Origin: Clostridiales bacterium
GTDB taxonomy: Bacteria > Bacillota > Clostridia > Lachnospirales > JAITVM01
NCBI GenBank assembly: GCA_031285815.1
Contig: JAITVM010000197.1
Location: 1 to 6,178 of the forward strand
Direction: 5' to 3'
DNA: 6,178 nucleotides
Part shown: piece by piece, positions 1-5,490 of the stretch
How positions within the stretch are numbered: position 1 is the stretch's first letter
Layout of the letters: every line of letters starts with the position of its first letter
The notes under the pieces: model-generated
What the model was told of the DNA's origin: nothing
The model's input: only the letters and a program-made list of their open reading frames with translations
The model's database searches: none
Program-made: the position numbers and the translations under genes

Positions 1-599
1 GCAGATAAATAACCCCTGTCAAATTGCATACCTTCAACTAATTCTAATTCGGTATTCATAGTTTTAGACTCTTCGACAGTGATTACGCCATCAGCAGAAA
101 CTTTTTCCATAGCGTCTGAAATCATGAAACCAACTTCATCGTCACCTGCAGAGATAGCGGCAACTTTTGCTATATGGTTTTTGCCATCAACTTTTTGGCT
201 CATAGCATATATAGAATCAACAATAACTTTTGTTACTTTGTTCATACCGTTTCTTATTATAATAGGGTTTGCGCCAGCAGCAATATTTTTTAAACCTTCC
301 TTAACCATTGCCTGTGCTAAAACAGTGGCAGTTGTAGTACCATCGCCTGCAACATCGTTTGTTTTTGTAGCAACCTCTTTAACAAGCTGGGCGCCCATGT
401 TTTCAAATGCATCTTCCAGTTCAATTTCTTTAGCGATTGTTACACCATCGTTTGTAATGAGTGGTGTGCCATATTTTTTGTCCAAAAGTACGTTCCTGCC
501 TTTTGGCCCCAAAGTAACTTTTACTGTATCAGTTAATTTATTTACGCCTACTTCTAAGGCGGTCCTTGCTTCTATCCCAAATTTAATATCTTTAGCCAT
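1..599 (-). CDS. groL: Chaperonin GroEL (60 kDa), N-terminal 199 residues, 3' end outside window
   Basis: GroEL forms the double-ring ATP-driven cytoplasmic folding chamber that works with the GroES lid. The visible part begins MAKDIKFGIEAR and holds the equatorial domain motifs: LGPKGRN at residues 30-36 and GDGTTT at 85-90, where Asp86 matches the ATPase Asp87 of E. coli GroEL. It continues through the intermediate domain into the start of the apical domain (MQFDRGYLS at 191-199). The reading frame runs off the left edge with two bases of the next codon, so about 340 further residues are outside. The ATG at 597-599 is supported by AGGAGGG (complement of 610-616) ten bases upstream and by the family's usual N-terminus. 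groES ends 23 bases upstream, so the two are one operon under the CIRCE site at 949-975. No frameshift or missing key residue is seen. Identification is secure. Confidence 0.98.
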   Translation of the reverse strand, partial: MAKDIKFGIEARTALEVGVNKLTDTVKVTLGPKGRNVLLDKKYGTPLITNDGVTIAKEIELEDAFENMGAQLVKEVATKTNDVAGDGTTTATVLAQAMVKEGLKNIAAGANPIIIRNGMNKVTKVIVDSIYAMSQKVDGKNHIAKVAAISAGDDEVGFMISDAMEKVSADGVITVEESKTMNTELELVEGMQFDRGYLS

Positions 600-622
600 A
601 AAAATTATTCCCTCCTAAATTA

Positions 623-910
623 TTAGTTTTGTACTATAGCCAGAATATCGTTTTGTTTAACAATTATATAATCAATACCATCAAGTTTTACTTCAGTGCC
701 GGCATATTTAGAATAAATTATCCTATCGCCAACAGAAACTTCCATAGTGATTGTTTTTCCATCAATTACACCGCCTGGGCCTACTGCAACAACTTCTGCT
801 TCCTGTGGTTTTTCTTTAGCTGAGCCGGGCAATACTATCCCAGATTTAGTTTTTTCTTCAGCTTCTAATTGTTTTATAACTACTCTGTCACCTAATGGTT
901 TTAAATTCAT
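623..910 (-). CDS. groES: Co-chaperonin GroES (10 kDa)
   Basis: GroES is the heptameric lid that caps the GroEL ring and discharges folded protein in the cytoplasm. The 95-residue length is normal for the family. Signature features are MNLKPLGDRVVIK at the start, the mobile loop around residues 17-33 with the GroEL-contacting SGIVLPG at 23-29, the GPGG roof segment at 44-47, and the C-terminal ILAIV strand. The ATG (complement of 908-910) has a near-perfect AAGGAGGT (complement of 919-926) eight bases upstream, matching strong expression. It is the first gene of the groES-groEL operon. The 5' leader carries the CIRCE operator, so HrcA repression relieved by heat or misfolded protein is expected. 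Nothing about the protein is unusual. Confidence 0.98.
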   Translation of the reverse strand: MNLKPLGDRVVIKQLEAEEKTKSGIVLPGSAKEKPQEAEVVAVGPGGVIDGKTITMEVSVGDRIIYSKYAGTEVKLDGIDYIIVKQNDILAIVQN

Positions 911-948
911 GAAAAAATACCTCCTTATACTTTTGCTCTATCGAATTA

Positions 949-975
949 TTAGCACTCACTGAAATAGAGTGCTAA
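949..975. promoter_or_regulatory. CIRCE operator (HrcA binding site)
   Basis: The half-sites TTAGCACTC (949-957) and GAGTGCTAA (967-975) form a perfect 9-bp inverted repeat around a 9-base spacer, which is the CIRCE consensus without a mismatch. It lies 38 bases before the groES start and just downstream of the likely groESL -10 box, so bound HrcA would block transcription initiation. The hrcA gene is not in this window; its existence elsewhere in the genome is an inference. Confidence 0.97.
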
Positions 976-983
976 ACACAATC

Positions 984-1015
984 ATTATATTAATTTATAA
1001 CATTTATTAATGCAA
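984..1015 (-). promoter_or_regulatory. Probable sigma-A promoter of groES-groEL
   Basis: On the minus strand a perfect TATAAT (complement of 984-989) lies 8 bases upstream of the CIRCE operator, placing the transcription start near 977, at the operator's edge, as usual for CIRCE operons. The -35 is poor. The best candidates are CATTAA at 17-base spacing or TTGCAT (complement of 1010-1015) at a long 20-base spacing. The -10 call is good and the -35 call is weak. The 121 bases between the operator and the next gene (976-1096) hold nothing else recognised, and no clear terminator for the upstream DUF554 gene. Confidence 0.6.
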
Positions 1016-1096
1016 ATTTAATGTGGCATCATTTTTTTGAAAATAATATAAGATTGCTGTTTTTTTCTTTTATTTGCTTTAAAATGCATTGATTAT

Positions 1097-1813
1097 CTAA
1101 AGTTTAGACAGTAATTTAAATATTATACCTTGTAAGAAAAAATATAGCGGCGGGATTAAAATTGAAGGCAACATATTACTTACTTTAACTTTTAAAACGC
1201 CAAGCATATTAAATGAAATTGCGCAAATAAGTATCCCCCCGATAATAGAGATTTCGTTTAGCAATACATCTGATAAATAAGGCTCAATAACAGAGGCTAG
1301 AATAGTAAGTATGCCTTGGTAAATGAGGATAGGGATAGTAGAAAACAAGACACCTATGCCAAAAGTAGATGTAAATATTATTGATGATATACCATCTAAG
1401 ATACTTTTTGTAAATAAAATAGTATGTTTGCCTTCGGCCCCGCTTTGTAAAGCGCCTAAGATAGACATAGTGCCAACGCAATAAACAATCGACGCCATTA
1501 CAAACCCTTTTGCAATTGCATTTTCGGATTTTCCGCCCAATTTTTGTTCAAGCAGTTTCCCCAAGGATTCTATTTTAGAATCCAAATCGAGCCACTCGCC
1601 AATTAGTGAGCCGGTTACTAAAGAAACAATAAATAAGATTGGGTTTGCTGTAGCCATAGCTTCTATAGCACTGCTGGCACCTAAAAAAAATACTGACAAG
1701 CCTATGGCCTGCATTACGATAATCTTATACCTTTCTTTTATATTACCTTTGATTAAAAGCCCTATTAAACTGCCACAGGCTATGGTTGCACAGTTAACTA
1801 TTGTACCTAACAT
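1097..1813 (-). CDS. DUF554 family integral membrane protein (YdfK/YqgA-like)
   Basis: This 238-residue protein is almost entirely hydrophobic, with about seven membrane segments (roughly residues 1-21, 33-53, 57-76, 101-122, 140-178 as a long or double helix, 187-206 and 214-235). The order of motifs matches the DUF554 family: an N-terminal GTIVNCATIACGSLIG, the GSLIGEWLDLD region at 68-78, YCVGTMSILGALQSG at 111-125, and TKSILDG at 135-141 followed by a glycine-rich helix. Length is normal for the family. No transport substrate is firmly known, and I assign none. Its ATG lies only 3 bases after the stop of the glycosylase gene, and its ribosome-binding site GGAGT (complement of 1820-1824) lies inside the last glycosylase codons, so the two are probably cotranscribed and translationally coupled. 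The pairing with a DNA-repair gene does not by itself show a joint function. Confidence 0.9.
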   Translation of the reverse strand: MLGTIVNCATIACGSLIGLLIKGNIKERYKIIVMQAIGLSVFFLGASSAIEAMATANPILFIVSLVTGSLIGEWLDLDSKIESLGKLLEQKLGGKSENAIAKGFVMASIVYCVGTMSILGALQSGAEGKHTILFTKSILDGISSIIFTSTFGIGVLFSTIPILIYQGILTILASVIEPYLSDVLLNEISIIGGILICAISFNMLGVLKVKVSNMLPSILIPPLYFFLQGIIFKLLSKL

Positions 1814-1816
1814 ATT

Positions 1817-2641
1817 TTACACTCCGATTTTTTTTATTCTGGCAAAATGGAATAGGTATTGCTGTGCAAAGCCAGTCAAATTACCGAATTTTTGTTTTGC
1901 GAATTCATCAATATCTTTTATGCTTGTTTCTTTGTTATCAAAATAAAAATATTGCATTACCCGCTTAATCCAAACATCTGTCGGGAAAACTTCATATCGG
2001 TTGAAAGAAAACAGCATAGTGCAATCAGAAACTTTTGGCCCTACGCCGCTTATTTCCATTAATTTATGCTTTAAATCTACTGTGCTGAGTTTTTTGAGCC
2101 CCTCAAAATCTAAATTTTTATTGGCAGCATCAAGTATGTATTTTGCCCTGAAACCGGTTTTGCATTCCATCAAGCCGCCAAGGGCCGCGTTTTGGAGCTG
2201 TGTCATAGTTGGGAAGCTATAATGGCTGTTTAGCTTGCTGCCATATTTTTCAGAAATATTTTTTATTACCTTTTTTATCATAGGGATACGGTTATTTTGT
2301 GATATTATAAAAGATATAAGGGTTTCGGATGGGTCTTGGGAGAGTATCCTTATACCGCCGGCAAATTCAACAGCTTCTTTTAGAATAGGGTCCTTGCTAC
2401 TTAAAATAGCTTTAATTTCGCCGTAATCACGGTTTAAATCGAAGTAGGGTACCCAAATCTTTTCAAAATCCTCTTCAGTTGTATCAAAAAAAGTTATAGT
2501 ACCGGAATTTTGTTCTATAACTAATTCTTTATTAAAAGCTATGATAATATATTTCTTATGCCCAATTTTTTCAAAACGGAAACATTGGCCGCATTCCAAA
2601 ACTTCTTCAATATCAAAATCTTTAATGCCATTGACATCCAT
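1817..2641 (-). CDS. ogg: 8-oxoguanine DNA glycosylase / AP lyase, OGG1 type
   Basis: The 274-residue protein has the OGG1 layout: an N-terminal OGG_N domain (about 1-105) followed by a helix-hairpin-helix HhH-GPD glycosylase domain. ECGQCFRF at 16-23 matches the OGG1 loop whose glycine recognises 8-oxoG (Gly18). The hairpin ISGVGPKVSDC at 197-207 carries the catalytic Schiff-base lysine (Lys203, OGG1 Lys249) and Cys207 (OGG1 Cys253). PTDVW at 220-224 carries the catalytic Asp222 (OGG1 Asp268). Gln260 and Phe264 match the OGG1 base-pocket residues Gln315 and Phe319. It should excise 8-oxoguanine and nick the abasic site in base-excision repair. The position of OGG1 Arg154 is Met121 and that of Tyr203 is Phe164, as I recall for Clostridium acetobutylicum Ogg. 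The ATG has AGGGGG (complement of 2648-2653) six bases upstream. It heads a two-gene unit with the DUF554 gene. Confidence 0.93.
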   Translation of the reverse strand: MDVNGIKDFDIEEVLECGQCFRFEKIGHKKYIIIAFNKELVIEQNSGTITFFDTTEEDFEKIWVPYFDLNRDYGEIKAILSSKDPILKEAVEFAGGIRILSQDPSETLISFIISQNNRIPMIKKVIKNISEKYGSKLNSHYSFPTMTQLQNAALGGLMECKTGFRAKYILDAANKNLDFEGLKKLSTVDLKHKLMEISGVGPKVSDCTMLFSFNRYEVFPTDVWIKRVMQYFYFDNKETSIKDIDEFAKQKFGNLTGFAQQYLFHFARIKKIGV

Positions 2642-2675
2642 AGTAAGCCCCCTATACCTTGTTTGAGAAAATTTA

Positions 2676-2697
2676 ATAATGTATAATGAAACATTAT
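2676..2697. repeat. 7-bp inverted repeat in the divergent promoter region
   Basis: ATAATGT (2676-2682) and ACATTAT (2691-2697) are perfect reverse complements separated by 8 bases. The repeat overlaps the minus-strand -10 box of the glycosylase gene and lies among plus-strand TATAAT-like sequences before the divergent gene. It could be a regulator site, but the local A+T richness makes a chance repeat plausible. Confidence 0.4.
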
Positions 2698-2721
2698 AGT
2701 ATAATTGATTTATAAAGTAAA
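2693..2721 (-). promoter_or_regulatory. Likely sigma-A promoter for ogg-DUF554
   Basis: On the minus strand TTTACT (complement of 2716-2721) and TATAAT (complement of 2693-2698) are separated by 17 bases, giving a transcription start near 2686 and a leader of about 45 bases. The -10 is perfect and the -35 matches the consensus at four of six positions. For the divergent plus-strand gene the same stretch offers TATAGT (2695-2700) and TATAAT (2700-2705), but no convincing -35, so I do not place its promoter exactly. Confidence 0.55.
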
Positions 2722-2734
2722 ATTAAATATTTTG

Positions 2735-2741
2735 AAAGGGG
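2735..2741 (+). promoter_or_regulatory. Ribosome-binding site deciding a GTG start
   Basis: AAAGGGG ends eight bases before GTG at 2750-2752, a normal spacing. The only nearby ATG (2771-2773) has an AAAGGG directly against it, too close to act. This favours the GTG start for the 202-residue protein. Confidence 0.65.
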
Positions 2742-2749
2742 CGGGCTAA

Positions 2750-3358
2750 GTGCTAAAAATAATTAAAGGGATGGCATTCAAAGAGAAGCTAGGGTATATA
2801 TGGGAATATTATAAGCTTCAAATAATAATAATTATTATAGCAGTAGCTATGCTATTTAGCATAATTGACCGGTTTTTGAACCCAAGGCCGGATACATATA
2901 TTTCAGTCAGCTTTTTGGGCGGGCATATAAGTAGTGAAAAAATTTATGAATTTCAAGAATATTTGAATGAAAATTTTGTCCCGGCAGACATAAATGCTGA
3001 AGCACTTGTAAATAACTTTTATACTTCCAGTGACCCCGAATTAGATATGGCGCTTCAAGTGAAGTTAACAACTATGCTTATGAGTAGCGGCATTGATGTA
3101 ATTATTTCTAGCGATGAAGAATTTGAGCGGTTAAAAGGGCAGGGCAGCGCTTTTTATAATTTAGGCAGTTTGTTAACAGATGCAGCTGATTATGGCAGCC
3201 AGATAATAGAAAATGGTGAAGTGGTTGGTTTGAAGGTTAATAAATCTGATATTTTAGATAAGCTCCAAATAGACTATAAAAATAAAATTTTCTGTATCTA
3301 TATAAATAGCAATAAAATAGAAGAAGCCAGTGGGCTAATAAAATATTTGGTAAACTAA
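2750..3358 (+). CDS. Hypothetical membrane-anchored protein with one N-terminal membrane segment
   Basis: I do not recognise a named family. The 202-residue product opens with a basic, aromatic stretch (KEKLGYIWEYYK at 11-22) that runs straight into one hydrophobic segment (about 23-40) containing six consecutive isoleucines. This opening resembles many uncharacterised clostridial membrane proteins. The remaining 160 residues are soluble and acidic, presumably outside the cell. No lipobox cysteine or sortase motif is seen. The stretch IDVIISSDEEFERLKGQG at 115-132, followed by FYNLGSLL, is reminiscent of the second lobe of extracellular solute-binding proteins, but the protein is far too short for a full binding protein; this is inference only. 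Start is GTG with AAAGGGG upstream. The gene is divergent from ogg and ends at a strong terminator, so it is probably monocistronic. Confidence 0.8.
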   Translation: MLKIIKGMAFKEKLGYIWEYYKLQIIIIIIAVAMLFSIIDRFLNPRPDTYISVSFLGGHISSEKIYEFQEYLNENFVPADINAEALVNNFYTSSDPELDMALQVKLTTMLMSSGIDVIISSDEEFERLKGQGSAFYNLGSLLTDAADYGSQIIENGEVVGLKVNKSDILDKLQIDYKNKIFCIYINSNKIEEASGLIKYLVN

Positions 3359-3382
3359 GCATTGGTATTTATGGGGTAAAAT

Positions 3383-3415
3383 AGGCTGCCTTTACTTAGG
3401 GGCAGCCTGTTTTTT
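3383..3415 (+). terminator. Rho-independent terminator of the 2750-3358 gene
   Basis: AGGCTGCC (3383-3390) and GGCAGCCT (3401-3408) form a perfect 8-bp G+C-rich stem with a 10-base loop, followed by GTTTTTT at 3409-3415. It sits 24 bases after the stop codon. A group II intron remnant begins four bases beyond the T-tract. Confidence 0.93.
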
Positions 3416-3418
3416 GAT

Positions 3419-3563
3419 GTGCGCCACGCATGGTGAATAACTTGGTGGTGAAAGTCCACTATGGGGGCTGGCCGCTGCTAACCATTAGCCAAAGGCAAGG
3501 GTGCCCGTGGCGGCGCAGAATATGAAGGAAGCCAGAGGCAAATCTCCGCCCTGAGGAAAACGG
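3419..3563 (+). mobile_element. Truncated group II intron, 5' domain I fragment (bacterial class C type)
   Basis: The fragment starts with GTGCG (3419-3423), the GUGYG 5' end of group II introns. It goes on with blocks typical of bacterial class C (IIC) ribozymes in the right order: GGTGGTGAAAGTCC around 3444-3457, TTAGCCAAAGGCAAGGGTG at about 3485-3503, CCGTGGCG at 3505-3512, GAATATGAAGGAAGC at 3518-3532, GGCAAATCTCCG at 3537-3548 and CTGAGGAAAACG at 3551-3562. From memory, the Oceanobacillus iheyensis class C intron has matching blocks in the same order. Similarity stops near 3563. Before the kinase gene there is no exon-binding loop, no domain V, no 3' splice end and no reverse-transcriptase reading frame. 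It cannot splice or move by itself. Its place just after a terminator is the known class C target preference. Confidence 0.85.
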
Positions 3564-3615
3564 ATATTTTTCTGCACACTTACTTGAGCTTTACTAGTTA
3601 CGCGCATGTGGAAGA
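3564..3615 (+). other. Unassigned spacer between the intron remnant and the kinase promoter
   Basis: These 52 bases follow the point where group II intron similarity ends and precede the kinase promoter. I see no gene, hairpin terminator or intron 3' end here. They may hold the deletion or recombination junction. Confidence 0.5.
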
Positions 3616-3644
3616 TTGAGATTATATCTTGTTTTGGGTATACT
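3616..3644 (+). promoter_or_regulatory. Sigma-A promoter of the histidine kinase-response regulator operon
   Basis: TTGAGA (3616-3621) and TATACT (3639-3644) are separated by exactly 17 bases, each one or two mismatches from consensus. Transcription would start near 3651. That gives a leader of about 37 bases to the ATG at 3688, but only about 16 to the alternative TTG at 3667, which favours the ATG. No operator or riboswitch is evident. Confidence 0.7.
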
Positions 3645-3687
3645 ATAAATAATAGGGCACACGAATTTGGCGCCCGGATTGCGGGTG

Positions 3688-5490
3688 ATGGACTTGTCGT
3701 TGAGAATGAAAATACTGATTTATTGCGCGGGGCTGATGATTATCGCGCTAATCGCGCAGACGGCCCTTTTCTGGCAGTCCTCCGCACGGATTATTTACGC
3801 CCAGGCAGAGGAGATTAGCAGGGGGACGCTAGAAAACCTTCAGGATGATTTATACGGCTTCCATAAAGAAATTGAAAATAGCGTAATTAACCTATACAAT
3901 CAGGGCCAAGGCCAGTTGGTACGGGCATTGTCAGAGGGGGGTGCTTTCGATAGCTCCGGGCAGTCAAAATTTAGCCAATCGGCTTATGAGCTGGCGCATA
4001 CCGCCTTTGTACCGGCACAAAACCTTGCGGCATTGTACATTTATACTGCGGGTAATACTCTGGTCGCGTCATACCGCCATGCCCATACACCGAAATACAC
4101 TTACCCTGAAAATATTTTTAATGGTACAGAAACAGATGAAACTAGGTTAATCGGGGCATATATATCTGGCGAGGGCCGTACGATGCTTATAACGAGCAAT
4201 TTTAATACAAGCCGGGGCCTCCGGCTTGTCCGTTATGTGATGAAGCTTTATAACGAGTCATCAAACTGTATCGGTTATGTTGTGTGTGATGTGGACCCAA
4301 AACCGCTGCTTCAAATCATTGACAGGTACCGCTATGTTGATGGTCAGTTCATATGGCTACAAGCCGGCGGTGATGTTACTGCACTTATGAATGGAGGGCT
4401 GATGCCGGGGCAAGCTGAAATATTTGAGGAAATTGCCGGGCGCATAAAATCAGGGGATTCCGAATCTGAGGTATCATCGGGAGGAGGGGGCTTTGAGTTA
4501 TACAAAGCGGCCGGGCGAAAATATAGCCTTACAGTCTACTCACTGTTGCCGAAAACATCCCTGGAATTAAACCAACAAGTGCTGTTGCGGAACCTTTCAC
4601 TGATTGTACTGGCTATCCTCGCGGTTTTTATATTGATGTACGCCCTTATTTCAACCGGGCTGACAAAGCCGCTGACGTATGTTGTGCAAACCATGCACAG
4701 GATCAAAGGTGGTGAAATTGGCCTCCGGCTAAAACCGATGAGGCAGGATGAAATCGGCTTACTTTCACGCGAATTTAACGATATGCTGGATAATACGGCG
4801 GCGTTGATGGAAAAGGAATACAATGCCAGGCTGTTGGCGAACGAGGCGAAATACAAAGCACTTCAGGCACAGGTAAACCCGCATTTCCTTTATAATACAC
4901 TTAATACAATGAGCGGCATCGCTACTGCGAGTGGCGTGCCTGCTGTCGGTACGCTTTGCCGGGCACTGTCTAACATGTTCCGGTATAGCCTGAACATGGA
5001 AACACCATTTGCCACGTTGGGCGAGGAAATACGTCATATCAAGAATTACATGTATGTTATGAATGTCCGCATGAATAACAGCGTTGAGCTAAAAATAAAA
5101 GTAGACAGCAACCTGTTGGATTTGCGGCTGCCCCGGCTTTCAATACAGCCGCTCGTTGAAAATGCGCTTATCCACGGGCTTAAAAATAAGCTGGGAGACA
5201 AAAAAGTCATAGTTATGGCTGAACAAATAGGGGAAAGCCTATCATTGTCTATAGAAGATAACGGGTTGGGCATGGATGCCGAAGAGATGAGCAAAAAATT
5301 ACAAAGCGCAAATGATGACGCGCTAAAACAGAACAGGGGTATTGGCCTCCGCAATATAAACGCCCGTGTGAAGCTGCTTTATGGTGAAGTGTTTGGAATT
5401 TCCGTCCGCAGCGGGGCCGGCCTTGGCAGTACCGTCACATTAACCATTCCGGTGATTGGAGAAGATATGCATGGACCAAAAGAATTATAG
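3688..5490 (+). CDS. Sensor histidine kinase, YesM-like (sensor-HAMP-His_kinase-HATPase)
   Basis: This 600-residue membrane kinase should sense an extracellular signal and phosphorylate the overlapping response regulator. Domains in order: membrane segment 1 (about 8-29), a large extracytoplasmic sensor (about 30-298), membrane segment 2 (about 300-323), HAMP (about 324-376), and the His_kinase domain with the phosphoacceptor His399 in QAQVNPHFLYNTLN. The ATPase domain follows, with the N-box QPLVENALIHG at 487-497, DNGLGM at 524-529 and the glycine-rich GIGLRNINARVKLLYG at 551-566. All catalytic motifs are present. The sensor's length suggests a Cache-type fold, but I cannot name a ligand. 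Relatives usually control carbohydrate uptake or use. The start is uncertain: the frame is open upstream to a TTG at 3667, and GTG 3685 is possible. ATG 3688 gives the usual short MDLSLRMK lead-in. Ribosome-binding sites are weak for all of these. Its codons are visibly richer in G+C than genes left of 3360. Confidence 0.93.
   Translation: MDLSLRMKILIYCAGLMIIALIAQTALFWQSSARIIYAQAEEISRGTLENLQDDLYGFHKEIENSVINLYNQGQGQLVRALSEGGAFDSSGQSKFSQSAYELAHTAFVPAQNLAALYIYTAGNTLVASYRHAHTPKYTYPENIFNGTETDETRLIGAYISGEGRTMLITSNFNTSRGLRLVRYVMKLYNESSNCIGYVVCDVDPKPLLQIIDRYRYVDGQFIWLQAGGDVTALMNGGLMPGQAEIFEEIAGRIKSGDSESEVSSGGGGFELYKAAGRKYSLTVYSLLPKTSLELNQQVLLRNLSLIVLAILAVFILMYALISTGLTKPLTYVVQTMHRIKGGEIGLRLKPMRQDEIGLLSREFNDMLDNTAALMEKEYNARLLANEAKYKALQAQVNPHFLYNTLNTMSGIATASGVPAVGTLCRALSNMFRYSLNMETPFATLGEEIRHIKNYMYVMNVRMNNSVELKIKVDSNLLDLRLPRLSIQPLVENALIHGLKNKLGDKKVIVMAEQIGESLSLSIEDNGLGMDAEEMSKKLQSANDDALKQNRGIGLRNINARVKLLYGEVFGISVRSGAGLGSTVTLTIPVIGEDMHGPKEL

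Noticed and set aside
79..618. 179-codon plus-strand open frame
   Set aside because: It lies antisense to groEL, whose protein sequence is unmistakable; the frame is a shadow of that gene's codon bias.
747..962. 71-codon plus-strand frame across groES and the CIRCE site
   Set aside because: Antisense to groES and running through its ribosome-binding site and operator; no ribosome-binding site or family resemblance of its own.
1016..1096. Possible terminator between the DUF554 gene and the groESL promoter
   Set aside because: The stretch is A/T-rich with short T runs, but no G+C-rich stem precedes a T-tract on the minus strand, so readthrough into groESL cannot be excluded.
2663..2687. TTGAGA and TATAAT on the plus strand as a promoter for the 2750-3358 gene
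   Set aside because: The two boxes are only 13 bases apart (2669-2681), too short for a sigma-A promoter.
3667..3687. TTG 3667 or GTG 3685 as the kinase start
   Set aside because: TTG 3667 would leave a leader of only about 16 bases from the predicted transcription start, with AGGG almost at the transcript end. ATG 3688 is more conventional. The choice remains uncertain.
3564..3690. Possible intron 3' half (domain V and 3' splice end) close to the remnant
   Set aside because: No domain V-like hairpin, no typical 3' splice end and no reverse-transcriptase frame was found before the kinase gene begins.
3606..3818. 70-codon plus-strand frame starting ATG 3606
   Set aside because: It starts upstream of the kinase promoter's -35 box and overlaps the kinase coding frame; the product has no recognisable motif and there is no ribosome-binding site before it.
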